A DNA stretch of 64,000 nt from an uncultured Actinomyces sp. (GTDB taxonomy: Bacteria > Actinomycetota > Actinomycetes > Actinomycetales > Actinomycetaceae), in assembly GCA_902373545.1 (NCBI GenBank), contig CABKMZ010000003.1, positions 1-64,000 on the forward strand, written 5' to 3'. Each line of letters begins with the position of its first letter. Within the stretch, counting starts at the first letter, position 1. Shown here piece after piece: positions 44,941 through 54,533 of this stretch. The notes below the pieces were generated by a model. The model saw only the letters and a program-made list of their open reading frames with translations. It searched no databases and was not told where the DNA came from. The translations under genes were made by a program, and so were the position numbers.

Positions 44941-45345
44941 TCAGGAGGCCTCTCCGTCCGACGTCTCATCGGAGTCGGTGCCGCGCTTGTCGTGCTTGCG
45001 CTGCCCCTCCTCGCGGCGTTCCTCCTCGCGGCGTTCCTCCTCGCGGCGCTTGCGCTGGATGTCGCGTTCGAGGCGGAAGAGAAACTCGGGGTCGTCGTCC
45101 GGCGCGGACGGGCGCGCGGGCTTGCTCGGAGGCGCCTGCTGGGCCTTCTCGGCGCGCTGGACCCAGCGCAGCACCAGCCACACGATCGGGCCGATCGCGG
45201 CGATAGTCGCCGTGAACAAAATGATCAGCAGCCAGATCGGCTTCGGCAGCTTGCCGGGCATCTCGTCTTCGGGGGTGCGATGCCAATCTGCGGCCGCGTA
45301 GATGGTGAGCGCAATCATGGCGACGAAAAGGACAATCCTGAGCAT
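44941..45345 (-). CDS. PLDc_N (phospholipase D nuclease N-terminal-like) membrane protein
   Basis: A 134-residue protein with a short hydrophobic N-terminal segment (about residues 3-20), a loop with DWHRTPEDEMPGKLPKPIW, a second segment (about 38-62), then a charged cytosolic tail. This two-segment plan with the Pro-Lys-Pro-Trp turn is the PLDc_N domain often found alone in actinobacteria; its function is not known. The tail contains EERRE repeats encoded by a 15-bp tandem repeat around 45008-45052, a possible slippage site. A leaderless-type -10 box precedes the ATG. Confidence 0.78.
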   Translation of the reverse strand: MLRIVLFVAMIALTIYAAADWHRTPEDEMPGKLPKPIWLLIILFTATIAAIGPIVWLVLRWVQRAEKAQQAPPSKPARPSAPDDDPEFLFRLERDIQRKRREEERREEERREEGQRKHDKRGTDSDETSDGEAS

Positions 45346-45351
45346 ATGCCT

Positions 45352-45357
45352 AGTTTA
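45352..45357 (-). promoter_or_regulatory. -10 box TAAACT (minus strand), probably leaderless
   Basis: On the minus strand TAAACT ends 6 nt before the ATG at 45345, and the gap AGGCAT contains no good ribosome site. Confidence 0.6.
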
Positions 45358-45411
45358 GGGGCGTGCACTGCCTCACGTCGCCTCGTTCACTCCCGGGGCA
45401 AACCTGCCCGC

Positions 45412-46317
45412 TCAGCCCTCCGTGATCTGCGGCAGCGCCGCGTACGAGGAGGCGGCTCCCGGCGTCAGGACCGCCGTGGCTCCTGCCCGCATCCCGGCGG
45501 CCACGGCCTCGGCGAAGGGCATGCCGAGCGCCAGCGCCGCCGCCAGCGCACCCACGCACGCGTCGCCCGCACCCGTCGTATCCGTCACCTCGCCGAGCGT
45601 CACAGCGGGGCAGTGGCCGACCTCGGCCCCGGACACCCACGCCGCCCCCTGCGCGCCCAGCGTCACGACGATGTGGCGCGGCCCCATGCCACGCAGCGCG
45701 CGAGCGATCCCGATCGCCTCGGTCGGCGTCGCAGGGGCGGGCAGGCCCAGGGTCAGCCCAGCCTCCGTCTCGTTGACCACCAGGATGTCGACGCGCGACA
45801 GCGTTGCCGGGTCGGTTGCGCGCGCGGGCGCCAGGTTGAGCAGGACCCGCGCGCCAAAGGAATGAGCCCACTCGATGGCCGCCGCGTTGGCCGCGGGGGG
45901 AATCTCGGCCTGGAGGACGACGATGTCGGAGGGGGCGGGGAACAACGAGGCCTTGGCGGGCTCGGTGGTCACAGCCGCGTTCGCCCCCGCGTCCAGGATG
46001 ATCGTGTTCTCGCCGGAGGCGGCCACGGTGATCAGCGCCGTCCCCGATGGGCCATCAACCGCGCGCAGGTGGGTGACGTCCACCCCGTGCGAGGCGAGCT
46101 CATCGCGTAGTCGCTGGCCCGACGGGTCGGATCCAACCGCGCCCACGAACAGCGTCGTTACTCCCGAGTGCGCGGCCGCCGCCGCCTGATTCGCCCCCTT
46201 CCCGCCCAAGCCGTAGGTGAGGGAAGAACCCGACAGAGTCTCGCCGGGGGAGGGGAAACGGTCGACCGTGACCGTAACATCTTGGTTAATGGAACCGACA
46301 ACAATGACGCGTGCCAT
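45412..46317 (-). CDS. rbsK: Ribokinase (PfkB family)
   Basis: A 301-residue cytosolic sugar kinase. It has the PfkB family features: VVGSINQDV at the N-terminus, GGKGANQA at about residues 38-45, NLAPA at about 160, NETE, and the catalytic DTTGAGDACVGALA near 245-258, whose second Asp is the base. The substrate is most likely ribose, judging from overall resemblance to RbsK. AGGAGATT precedes the ATG by two bases. No ribose transporter or regulator is adjacent. Confidence 0.88.
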   Translation of the reverse strand: MARVIVVGSINQDVTVTVDRFPSPGETLSGSSLTYGLGGKGANQAAAAAHSGVTTLFVGAVGSDPSGQRLRDELASHGVDVTHLRAVDGPSGTALITVAASGENTIILDAGANAAVTTEPAKASLFPAPSDIVVLQAEIPPAANAAAIEWAHSFGARVLLNLAPARATDPATLSRVDILVVNETEAGLTLGLPAPATPTEAIGIARALRGMGPRHIVVTLGAQGAAWVSGAEVGHCPAVTLGEVTDTTGAGDACVGALAAALALGMPFAEAVAAGMRAGATAVLTPGAASSYAALPQITEG

Positions 46318-46428
46318 GGAATCTCCTATGTGAGGGAGGCTCTATTGTGTCACGTCACACGCGGAACGCAAATATCCCTCGGGGTCGATTGAGGCGTCAT
46401 TTCAACGATTAAGTGTTGCTTAAGTTCT

Positions 46429-47913
46429 ATGCCAGTTTCCTGCAATACTACTAAAGAGACGCTTTGTGGTGAACTATCCGCCGTGCGCAATCTCCGATAC
46501 CTCGTTTCGACCCGCCCGGCAGCCCCATCCTGCCGCCCCATCACCATCCCCTCCCAGGTGATCCAGGCAGGGGCCACGGCCTCGTCCCCCACGCGCACAA
46601 CCGCACCTTCTGCGGCTGGGACAGACAGCCTCGCGCGCGTCCTCCTGCCCCTCCTGGGCATCTACGCTCTCGGCACAGTCTCCCTCCAAGGCTTCAACCT
46701 GGTCTACCTGCGCGTCGCCGCCGACATCGGTGCCGGCGAAGCCTCCGGCCTCATCACCGCAATCCCCGGCATCGTCCTGGGCGTCGCCTGCTTCCTATAC
46801 GGAACCCTCGGCGACTTCATCCCCCTGCGCCGCATCGTCGACGTCGGCGTCGTCCTCATCGTCGCCGGATCCCTCCTCGGCTTCGCATTCTCCTCGTCCC
46901 TGACCGGCATCATCATCGCCCGAGCCCTCCAAACCCTCGGCTACCAGGCCTCCGCCTCCGCCTACATGATCCTGGCCACCGGCATCGCCGACCCCAAGCG
47001 CCGCGGCCTCTACGTCGGCCTCATGTGCGCCGCCTTCCAGGGCGGAACCGCCATCGGCATGCTCTCAGGCGGCCTCCTCGCCGACATCAACTGGGCGATC
47101 CTGCTGCTCATCCCCCTCGGCGGCCTCGCCGTCCTGCCCATCATGGGACGCCGCGTCCCCGCCCGCGCCCACACCGGACGCATCGACGTCGTCGGCCTCG
47201 CGATCTTCTCCTCGCTGGCCCTCCTGCTCACCCTGGTCGCCTCCAACCCGCGCTGGTGGCTCATCGGCGGCCTCATCATCGGCGGCGCCCTCTTCTGGCG
47301 CTACATCGGCCGCGCCCGCGCCCCCTTCATCACCCGCTCCTTCTTCACCAACGTGCCCTGGGCGCGCTCCGTCAGCCTCATCGTCATCATCTACTGCATG
47401 AACTTCACGGTCGCTCCCCTCATGAACGGCATCGGCGCCGCCCACTACGGGCTCACCCCCGCCCAGGTCTCCGTGCGCCTCCTGCCCGCCTACTGCGTCG
47501 CGCTGACCACCGCCATGAGCTCCGGCGCCGTCATGGCCCGCATCGGGCGCGGCGCTACCGTGCGCGGCTGCGTCGCCCTCATCCTGTCCGGCACCGCGCT
47601 CCTCGCCCTCTTCATGAGCTCCGGCCCGTGGGTCATCACCGCCGCCATGTGCCTCATCTACGCCGGCTTCGGCGCGCTCTTCACCCCCATCTACGACACC
47701 GTCTTCGCCACCGTCGCACCCGGCCAGAACGGTCGCGCCGTCGCCATGAACGACCTCGCCATGCAGGGCAGCGCCGCCATCGGAATCGGCGTGTTCACTC
47801 CCTGGCTGGCCTCCGGATCCTTCGAATCCATCGCCGTCGTCTGCGTCGGAGCTGCAGCCATCGGCATCCTCGGCGATTGGGCCCACGAGGCCCTCTATCG
47901 CCGCGGGCGCTGA
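46429..47913 (+). CDS. Major facilitator superfamily transporter
   Basis: A 494-residue membrane protein, with twelve or more hydrophobic segments from about residue 70 on. The loop between segments 2 and 3 reads GTLGDFIPLRR, the MFS motif A region, and segment 5 carries a Gly-rich GGTAIGMLSGG stretch like drug/H+ antiporters of the DHA2 type. The substrate is unknown. The first 66 residues are low-complexity and hydrophilic, so a later start such as GTG 46483 is possible; ATG 46429 is the longest choice. It is convergent with menA. Confidence 0.82.
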   Translation: MPVSCNTTKETLCGELSAVRNLRYLVSTRPAAPSCRPITIPSQVIQAGATASSPTRTTAPSAAGTDSLARVLLPLLGIYALGTVSLQGFNLVYLRVAADIGAGEASGLITAIPGIVLGVACFLYGTLGDFIPLRRIVDVGVVLIVAGSLLGFAFSSSLTGIIIARALQTLGYQASASAYMILATGIADPKRRGLYVGLMCAAFQGGTAIGMLSGGLLADINWAILLLIPLGGLAVLPIMGRRVPARAHTGRIDVVGLAIFSSLALLLTLVASNPRWWLIGGLIIGGALFWRYIGRARAPFITRSFFTNVPWARSVSLIVIIYCMNFTVAPLMNGIGAAHYGLTPAQVSVRLLPAYCVALTTAMSSGAVMARIGRGATVRGCVALILSGTALLALFMSSGPWVITAAMCLIYAGFGALFTPIYDTVFATVAPGQNGRAVAMNDLAMQGSAAIGIGVFTPWLASGSFESIAVVCVGAAAIGILGDWAHEALYRRGR

Positions 47914-48000
47914 CCCGCTCGCTCACCCGCGTGGCTACCCCGGCCTCGTGAAAGTGCTGACTAGCGCGCCGACCCGCGTCAACCCGCCCCGGCCTCGTTC

Positions 48001-48894
48001 TTAGGACAGGAACAGCGCCAGCGCAGCCAACAGCGCCCATGCCAGGGTGAAGAAACCCGTATTGCGCAGGACAGTGATGAGCGCTCGGCCCGAGGCGCCG
48101 GTCAGCACCGGCAGGCTCACTCCGGCCGCCCACGCGGCCGCTCCCACGCCCAGCGCGCAGGTCGCCAGCGGATGCAAACCGACCGCAGCGCCGAGGGCCA
48201 GGATCATCGCGACCGGAAGCCACGCGCATGCCGCAAACACCCAGCGCGACGCCCGATCGCCCAGGCGCACGGCCGCCGTCATCTTGCCGGACTCGCGGTC
48301 CGTCGGAATGTCTCGAATGTTATTGGCCATCAGCAGCGCCACCGACAGCAGGCCCAGCGCCGACGCGCTCATCCACAGCCACCACGGAGCCGACTGCACC
48401 TGCGTCCATGTCGTTCCCACGCACGCCAGCAAGCCGAAGAATACGAAGACCATCAGTTCGGACAGGCCGATGCCCATGTAGGCGTAGGGGTGCTTGCCGC
48501 CCGTGTAGAACCACGCGGCCACGACCGCCGCAGCGCCCGCAGCGATCAGCCACCATGTGCCCGACACGGCAACCAGGGCGAGGCCCGCCACGCCGGCCAC
48601 CGCGAACGACCCCAGCGCGGCTGCCAGGACCGTTGTCGGCTTGGCCAGGCCCCCGCCCGTCAGGCGTGCGGGCCCCTTGCGGTTGTCATCCGTGCCGCGA
48701 ATCCCATCCGAATAGTCGTTCGCGTAATTGACTCCCACCTGTAGGGCCAACGCCACCACGAGCGCCAGGAGAGCCCGCAGCGCGTCAAACCCGCCCAGGT
48801 AATGCGCGGCCGCCGACCCGACAATCACGGGTGCGGCGGCGGCGGGCAAGGTGCGCAAGCGAGCGCCTTCAATCCAATCCGTCACGGTAGCCAT
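48001..48894 (-). CDS. menA: 1,4-dihydroxy-2-naphthoate polyprenyltransferase
   Basis: A 297-residue membrane enzyme that attaches the polyprenyl chain to DHNA, making demethylmenaquinone. The UbiA-family motif NYANDYSDGIRGTDD supplies the Mg-prenyl-diphosphate-binding Asp residues at about 70-84, and about eight to nine membrane segments follow. The open frame reaches 48999, but ATG 48894 (MATVTDWIEGARLRTLP) matches the family start and sits 7 nt after a TACACT box. It lies 43 bp downstream of menE on the same strand, with its own promoter in the gap. Confidence 0.92.
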   Translation of the reverse strand: MATVTDWIEGARLRTLPAAAAPVIVGSAAAHYLGGFDALRALLALVVALALQVGVNYANDYSDGIRGTDDNRKGPARLTGGGLAKPTTVLAAALGSFAVAGVAGLALVAVSGTWWLIAAGAAAVVAAWFYTGGKHPYAYMGIGLSELMVFVFFGLLACVGTTWTQVQSAPWWLWMSASALGLLSVALLMANNIRDIPTDRESGKMTAAVRLGDRASRWVFAACAWLPVAMILALGAAVGLHPLATCALGVGAAAWAAGVSLPVLTGASGRALITVLRNTGFFTLAWALLAALALFLS

Positions 48895-48901
48895 GGCTAC
48901 C

Positions 48902-48907
48902 AGTGTA
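48902..48907 (-). promoter_or_regulatory. -10 box TACACT of menA (minus strand), probably leaderless
   Basis: TACACT ends 7 nt before the menA ATG. It lies in the 43-bp gap after menE, so menA can be transcribed alone. Confidence 0.55.
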
Positions 48908-48937
48908 GTTGGAGGCGGCGCTCGCCCGTCAGTCGGG

Positions 48938-50260
48938 TTAGCGCACCCAGTCCCTCTCGGTGCCTTCGACGGCAGTCGCGGCTGCGACGGCGGCACCACG
49001 GTCGATCTTGTCGAAGCCCAGGTACGGCAGCTCCGTCACCGCGACCACGCGGCGCGGCGCCTGCGCGCGACCGATGTGCGCGGCGGCGTGCTCGCGCACG
49101 GCCGAGCCCAGCTCGGCCATTTCCAGGGAGTCCGACGGCATCTGGTGGGGAACCACCAGGGCGGTGACGATCTGTCCCCACTTCTCATCCGGCGTGCCCA
49201 GGATCCAAGCATCCGAAATGCCCTCGTAGGAACGCAAGGCGCGGCGCAGGGGACCCGGCGCGATCGACAGACCGCCCGAAATGATGACGTCGTCCGCGCG
49301 CCCGCTCACCTCGACCTTGCCCGACGCGCGGATGACGCCCATGTCGCCGGACACCATCCAGCGCTGGCCGCCCTCCTCGAAGAAAGGGCTGTCCGCGTCC
49401 AGGTAGCGCGTCATCAGCGTCGGGCCGTTAAACGCCAGGCGGGTACGCCCGTCCCAGTCGACCGCGCGCACCGTGATGCCGGGCATCGGCTCGCCGTCGT
49501 AGACGCAGCCGCCCGCCGTCTCCGTCATGCCGTAGGTGACGCGCACCTTCAAGCCCGCGTTCAGGGCGCGCTCGAGCAGGTGATTGCTGATCGCCGCGCC
49601 GCCCACGAGAATCGCGGACAGGGAGCGCAGGGCCTCCAGGACCTCCTCGTCAGCGTCGAGGCACTGCACGAGCTGCGTGGGCACCAGCGACAGGTAACCG
49701 GGCATGTCATCCTGCGTGACGCCCTTAATGGCGGGCAGCAGATCGCGCGGATGAAAGCCGTTCGTTGTATCCACGACCTGCGGGTTCGTGCCCGCGACCG
49801 CCGCGCGCAGCAGGATCATCGCGCCCGCGATGTGATGGGTGGGCAGCGCGAGGATCCAGCGGCCGGGGCCGTCCAGCGCCAGCTCGGTCGCCTTCACCGA
49901 GGACATGAGCGCGTCTGTGGACAGACCGACCAAGCGCGGCTTGCCCGCGCTGGAACCGGACGTCGAGAGGACCAGGTCCACGCCGTCAAAGAAATGCGGG
50001 TCGTTCTTGATGTGATTGGCGAGGCCGGGGTAGTCCTCCTCGGGGAAAGCCTGCTCGGGGGTCGCAGCGGAACCGCGCAGCGTGGCGGGAGGAACCTTGG
50101 CGGGGTCGCGCACAAAGACGACCGTGTGGGGCGCGGGGTGGTTCGGGTCTGCGGCGCGCTCCTCGTAGAGTTCAACCAGCTTGTGGATCGATGCGTTAGC
50201 AAGCGCGGCGGCACCGATCGATGTACCGCCAGGTACGACAAGAATTCGCGGCGCAGCCAT
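48938..50260 (-). CDS. menE: o-Succinylbenzoate-CoA ligase
   Basis: A 440-residue acyl-CoA synthetase of the ANL superfamily. The ATP loop is STSGSSAGKPR at about residues 99-109, the A5 motif YGMTET at about 247-252, the A7 segment MVSGDMG, and a late Lys in YLGFDKIDR near residue 420. Neighbouring menA and the overall compact size point to OSB-CoA formation in menaquinone synthesis. GGGAGG precedes the ATG at 50260. It diverges from the L,D-transpeptidase gene across 207 bp. Confidence 0.9.
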   Translation of the reverse strand: MAAPRILVVPGGTSIGAAALANASIHKLVELYEERAADPNHPAPHTVVFVRDPAKVPPATLRGSAATPEQAFPEEDYPGLANHIKNDPHFFDGVDLVLSTSGSSAGKPRLVGLSTDALMSSVKATELALDGPGRWILALPTHHIAGAMILLRAAVAGTNPQVVDTTNGFHPRDLLPAIKGVTQDDMPGYLSLVPTQLVQCLDADEEVLEALRSLSAILVGGAAISNHLLERALNAGLKVRVTYGMTETAGGCVYDGEPMPGITVRAVDWDGRTRLAFNGPTLMTRYLDADSPFFEEGGQRWMVSGDMGVIRASGKVEVSGRADDVIISGGLSIAPGPLRRALRSYEGISDAWILGTPDEKWGQIVTALVVPHQMPSDSLEMAELGSAVREHAAAHIGRAQAPRRVVAVTELPYLGFDKIDRGAAVAAATAVEGTERDWVR

Positions 50261-50453
50261 GATGAGCCTCCCATAGTTCTATAGCGAGCGCATATATGAC
50301 AAGGATAGGTGCTTGCGTACGCCCAGGTGGCAGGCCGCTTCGCGGCAATAATCACGTTTGGGGGCTAAAAACTGAACAATTCTGCCATTTTCATGTGGCA
50401 GACGACGCAACTGAAAATTCAACCGTCTACTTCCACAAGCGTGCATGAGGCGA

Positions 50454-50459
50454 TAGGAT
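50454..50459 (+). promoter_or_regulatory. -10 box TAGGAT, probably leaderless
   Basis: TAGGAT ends 8 nt before the ATG at 50468, with no clear ribosome site between. Confidence 0.5.
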
Positions 50460-50467
50460 GAACGGCG

Positions 50468-51910
50468 ATGCTCAAGAATCTTTCCACTAAAACCAGATGG
50501 GCGATCGGCGCGGCGTGCGTCCTCGTCTTCCTTGTCGTCTGCGCCGTCATCGTGTATGCGGCCAACTACTCTGGCCGCGCGCTGCCGGGCACGACCGTCG
50601 CCGGGACCTCTGTCGAGGGCATGACCCGCGACCAGGTCGTCTCCACCGTCACCGCACGAGCCGACGCCACCAACGTGACCCTCATGGTCGAAGGGAAAGC
50701 CACCACGGCCTCGCTCAACGAAGCTGGCATCTCCCTTGACGCCGAGGCGACCGCGGACGAGGCCATGAAAGGCTCGACGTCCCTGTTCTCCTTCGTCGGT
50801 GCACTCTTTACCAACCGCACCGTCGAACCCGTCACCACCGTCTCTGAGGACTCGATCAAGAAGCTCGCCGCGACCGCGAACTCCACCCTGACCTCGGAAA
50901 TGAAGGACGCGCAGGTCATCATCGCGCCCGACGAAGAATCCTTCACCTTCACGCCCGCGCAGAACGGCAACGGCATCGCGCCCGACGAGGTCGCCGCCGC
51001 CGTCAAGGAGGCCGGTGCGACCCTGACCTCGGTCACCAAGGACGTCTCCGTCTCTCAGATGGAGCCCAGCATCACCACCGCCGATGCCGAGCGGGCCGCC
51101 GACAAGGCCAACGAGCTGCTCGACACGCAGATCGAAATCTCCGACGGCATCGACACCTTCTACGCCGAGCGCTCCGACAAGGTCCAGTGGTTCGAATTCC
51201 TCACCAAGGATGACGGTACCCTCGACGAGCCCTCCATCAGCACCGTCAAGGTCGCCGACTGGGTCAACGCCCTGGCGTCCACCACCGACGTCAAGCCTGA
51301 GAATCGCGTCGAAAACGTGGACTCCTCCGGCAACGTGCTGACCACCGCCCGCGAAGGCAAGAAGGGCCTGAAGACTAACAACGCCGAAGAGATCACGAAG
51401 GGCGTCGTTGCCGCGATGAGCGACGGCAAGGCGTACGAGGGCCTGTTCCACTATGACGACGTCGAGCCCGGCTCCGAGACCAAGCAGGTCGCCGAAGGCA
51501 CCGAAAACCTGGTCTACCAGGCAGCCGAAGGTGAGAAGTGGGTCGACATCAACCTTTCTGATGCCTCCGTCACCGCTTATGTTGGCGGCAAGGTTGCGGG
51601 CGGTCCGTTCTACATGGTGCCCGGCGCCCCCGACACGCCCACCGTCACTGGCACGTTCCACGTGTACCTCAAGTACGACGTGCAGACCATGCGCGGCGAG
51701 AACGCCGACGGTAGCAAGTACGAGACCGAAGGTGTCCCGTGGGTCACCTACTTCACCGGCTCCTACGCGATGCACGGTGCCCCCTGGCGTTCATCCTTCG
51801 GGTGGAGCGGCTATGGCGGCTCCCACGGCTGCGTGAATATGCCCGTCGACGCCGCCAAGTTCATCTATGACTGGACCGACATGGGCGATACGGTGGTCGT
51901 GCACTACTGA
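50468..51910 (+). CDS. L,D-transpeptidase (YkuD domain)
   Basis: A 480-residue peptidoglycan cross-linking enzyme. One N-terminal membrane segment (residues about 11-33) anchors it, followed by two repeats of a PG_binding_4-type domain (to about 330) and a C-terminal YkuD domain. The catalytic motif is SHGCVNMP with Cys455 and His453; a supporting His is in YAMHGAP. It acts outside the membrane on peptide stems. No lipobox is seen. A terminator follows, and array C starts about 170 bp downstream of the stop. Confidence 0.93.
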   Translation: MLKNLSTKTRWAIGAACVLVFLVVCAVIVYAANYSGRALPGTTVAGTSVEGMTRDQVVSTVTARADATNVTLMVEGKATTASLNEAGISLDAEATADEAMKGSTSLFSFVGALFTNRTVEPVTTVSEDSIKKLAATANSTLTSEMKDAQVIIAPDEESFTFTPAQNGNGIAPDEVAAAVKEAGATLTSVTKDVSVSQMEPSITTADAERAADKANELLDTQIEISDGIDTFYAERSDKVQWFEFLTKDDGTLDEPSISTVKVADWVNALASTTDVKPENRVENVDSSGNVLTTAREGKKGLKTNNAEEITKGVVAAMSDGKAYEGLFHYDDVEPGSETKQVAEGTENLVYQAAEGEKWVDINLSDASVTAYVGGKVAGGPFYMVPGAPDTPTVTGTFHVYLKYDVQTMRGENADGSKYETEGVPWVTYFTGSYAMHGAPWRSSFGWSGYGGSHGCVNMPVDAAKFIYDWTDMGDTVVVHY

Positions 51911-51932
51911 TGGCCGACACTGAGCATTGGGG

Positions 51933-51962
51933 GCGGGCCGGAACCGAAGGGTTCCGGCCCGC
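51933..51962 (+). terminator. Terminator after the L,D-transpeptidase gene
   Basis: A perfect 13-bp stem (51933-51945 with 51950-51962) with loop GAAG, 22 nt past the stop codon. Confidence 0.8.
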
Positions 51963-52031
51963 TCTCTGTTACCGCGCGAGGGGCGCGGGTGCGTGGCAGT
52001 GAGGGCTGCGGGTACTGCGGGCGCCGACCGT

Positions 52032-52627
52032 GGGTGGCGTGTGCTGTGTCGGACATGCTGGCATGGTTCCCCAACAATGTCGCACGTAATTTCCATGTCA
52101 ACCTTTCAAGCATTGAAATTGCGTTGTTGGAATTGCAACGTTTGTGGCGGATGTTGAAGATTCAAGGAAGGGAATTACGTGCGAGATTTATGGGGAGCGA
52201 GTGGGGGAGGGGCTCGCGCAGGTTGTGAAGAACTTGGCGCGGGGTGTGCGGGTGGTGTGTGCTGTGTCGGACATGCTGGAGTGGTTCCCCAACAATGTCG
52301 CACGTAATTTCCATGTCAACCTTTCAAGTATTGAAATTGCGTTGTTGGAATTGCAACGTTTGTGGCGGATGTTGAAGATTCAAGGAAGGGAATTACGTGC
52401 GAGATTTATGGGGAGCGAGTGGGGGAGGGGCTCGCGCAGGTTGTGAAGAACTTGGCGCGGGGTGTGCGGGTGGTGTGTGCTGTGTCGGACATGCTGGAGT
52501 GGTTCCCCAACAATGTCGCACGTAATTTCCATGTCAACCTTTCAAGTATTGAAATTGCGTTGTTGGAATTGCAACGTTTGTGGCGGATGTTGAAGATTCA
52601 AGGAAGGGAATTACGTGCGAGATTTAT
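52032..52627 (+). repeat. Array C: three 107-bp inverted-repeat elements, 218-bp period
   Basis: Elements at 52079-52185, 52297-52403 and 52515-52621 are spaced exactly 218 bp. Terminal repeats are TCGCACGTAATT and AATTACGTGCGA. The internal stem is TTTCAA-GTA-TTGAAA (GCA loop in the first copy), followed by AATTGCAACGTTTGTGG shared with array B. The 111-bp spacers are nearly identical to each other and unlike array B spacers, except for the bases next to the element (GTGGTTCCCCAACAAT against GTGGTTTCCCAAAAAT). The array fills the gap between the L,D-transpeptidase and glucosidase genes. Confidence 0.92.
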
Positions 52628-52650
52628 TGGCAGCGGTTCGAGTGGGTGAC

Positions 52651-52687
52651 TGGTGGCTGGTGGCTGATGGCTGATGGCTGACGGCTG
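52651..52687 (+). repeat. Heptamer microsatellite TGGCTGR
   Basis: About five consecutive 7-bp units (TGGCTGG, TGGCTGA and one CGGCTGG) lie 60-100 bp before the glucosidase start. They may change in number by slippage. Confidence 0.7.
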
Positions 52688-52749
52688 GTAGTAAGCTGCT
52701 AGTGACACGCGGCTAGCGGCTGCGTTCCCCGACTCTTGGCAGGTGTTCC

Positions 52750-54483
52750 ATGTTTTTCCGCGACGATGCTCTGAACCCCGCGGGCAACGGCCTCGGCCCC
52801 GACGAGTGGTGGAAGGGCGCCGTCGTCTACCAGATCTACCCGCGCTCCTTCAAGGATTCCAACGGCGACGGCTTCGGTGACCTCGAAGGCATCCGACAGA
52901 AGCTGGACTACCTGAAGAACCTGGGCGTGGACGTCCTGTGGCTGTCGCCGATCTACGCCTCCCCGCAGGCCGACAACGGCTACGACATCGCGGACTACTA
53001 CGACATCGACCCCATGTTCGGGACGCTCGAGGACTTCGACCGCCTGCTCGCGGACGTCCACGAGCGGGGCATGCGCCTCGTCATGGACCTGGTCGTCAAC
53101 CACTCTTCCGACGAGAACCCGTGGTTCGTTGAGTCGCGCTCCTCGCGGGATAATCCCAAGCGCGACTGGTACATCTGGCGTGACCCCCGCCCCGGGCACG
53201 TCGGCGGCGAGGCCGGGGCTGAGCCTAACAACTGGGGGTCCTTCTTCTCGGGCTCGGCTTGGGCCTGGGACGAGGCCACGGGCCAGTATTACCTGCATCT
53301 TTTCGACAAGAAGCAGCCCGACCTGAACTGGGATAACCCCGAGGTCCGCGCCGCCGTCTACGAGATGATGAACTGGTGGCTCGACCGCGGCGTCGACGGC
53401 TTCCGCATGGACGTCATCAACCTGATTTCGAAGGACCCGGCCCTGCCCGACGGCATCGTCTACCCGGGGCGCGCGTGGGGCGAGGGCTACCCGCACTTCT
53501 CCGAAGGCCCGCACCTGCACGACTACCTGGCCGAGATGCGCCGCGAGGTCTTCGCCGGGCGCGCCGGAACCATGACGGTCGGTGAGTGTCCCGGCGTGTG
53601 CCGCGACAACGTCCTGCTCTTCACGGACCCGGCCAGGCGTGAGCTCGACATGGTGTTCCAATTCGACCACGTCGACCTCGGCCTCGAGGCGGGGAAGTTC
53701 CATCCGCGCCCGCTGCGTCCCGGCGAGCTCGCCGACTGCCTGAGCGCGTGGCAGGAGGCCCAGGGAAGCGTTGGCTGGAACAGCCTGTACCTGGACAATC
53801 ACGATCAGCCGCGCGCCGTCAGCCGCTTCGGCGATGAGGCGCACCGCTACGCCTCGGCGACCGCCTTGGCCACCGCGCTGCACATGCTGCGTGGCACCCC
53901 CTACGTCTACCAGGGCGAGGAGCTCGGCATGACCAACGGGGTCTTCCATGGCCTCGACGATTTTCGTGATGTTGAGGCGCTGCGCTACTACCGCGAGGCC
54001 GTGGCGGCGGGGGAGGACCCCGAGTCGGTCCTGGCCGGGATGCGCGCCACCGGCCGCGACAACGCGCGCACGCCCGTCCAGTGGGACGTGAGCGAGCACG
54101 CCGGCTTCACCGACGGCACCCCGTGGATCGGCGTCACCCCGAACTACACGGAGATCAACGCCGCCACCCAGGTGGGTGACCCGTCCTCCGTGTACGCCTA
54201 CTATCGGGCGCTCGCGGACGTGCGCCACGGCCTGCCCGTCATCGCGGCGGGCTCGTTCGAGCGCATCGTTACGCCCTCACCCGCAGTCTTCGCCTACCGG
54301 CGCACCCTCGACGAGGCCGTGGCCACGATCCTGGTCAATCTGTCCTCTCAGCCCGCCTCCCTGGGCGAGGTCGCGCGCGGGGTGAGTGGCGAGCTCATCC
54401 TGTCCAACCGGGACCTGTCCGAGGCCGAGCGAGAGGCTCCTGGCGTTCTGGAGCCCTGGGAGGCGCGTGTCTACCTCGCGTGA
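52750..54483 (+). CDS. GH13 alpha-glucosidase (oligo-1,6-glucosidase-like)
   Basis: A 577-residue cytosolic glycoside hydrolase of family 13. The four conserved regions are present: DLVVNHSSDE near 116-125; GFRMDV with nucleophile Asp221; VGEC with acid/base Glu279; and DNHDQ with Asp352. The N-terminus WWKGAVVYQIYPRSFKDSNGDG is typical of oligo-1,6-glucosidase and alpha-glucosidase members, acting on short alpha-glucans or sucrose-like sugars. The ribosome site before ATG 52750 is weak (GGCAGGTG). No sugar transporter is adjacent; it is convergent with the gene at 54534. Confidence 0.92.
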   Translation: MFFRDDALNPAGNGLGPDEWWKGAVVYQIYPRSFKDSNGDGFGDLEGIRQKLDYLKNLGVDVLWLSPIYASPQADNGYDIADYYDIDPMFGTLEDFDRLLADVHERGMRLVMDLVVNHSSDENPWFVESRSSRDNPKRDWYIWRDPRPGHVGGEAGAEPNNWGSFFSGSAWAWDEATGQYYLHLFDKKQPDLNWDNPEVRAAVYEMMNWWLDRGVDGFRMDVINLISKDPALPDGIVYPGRAWGEGYPHFSEGPHLHDYLAEMRREVFAGRAGTMTVGECPGVCRDNVLLFTDPARRELDMVFQFDHVDLGLEAGKFHPRPLRPGELADCLSAWQEAQGSVGWNSLYLDNHDQPRAVSRFGDEAHRYASATALATALHMLRGTPYVYQGEELGMTNGVFHGLDDFRDVEALRYYREAVAAGEDPESVLAGMRATGRDNARTPVQWDVSEHAGFTDGTPWIGVTPNYTEINAATQVGDPSSVYAYYRALADVRHGLPVIAAGSFERIVTPSPAVFAYRRTLDEAVATILVNLSSQPASLGEVARGVSGELILSNRDLSEAEREAPGVLEPWEARVYLA

Positions 54484-54533
54484 GGGGCGCGTGGCCCCTG
54501 AGTGCTGGCGTATGTTCGTGTACACATCATGAA

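Noticed and set aside
46168-47951. Overlapping frames near the MFS transporter
   Set aside because: They are Arg- or Gly-rich shadows. The MFS frame has consistent membrane segments.
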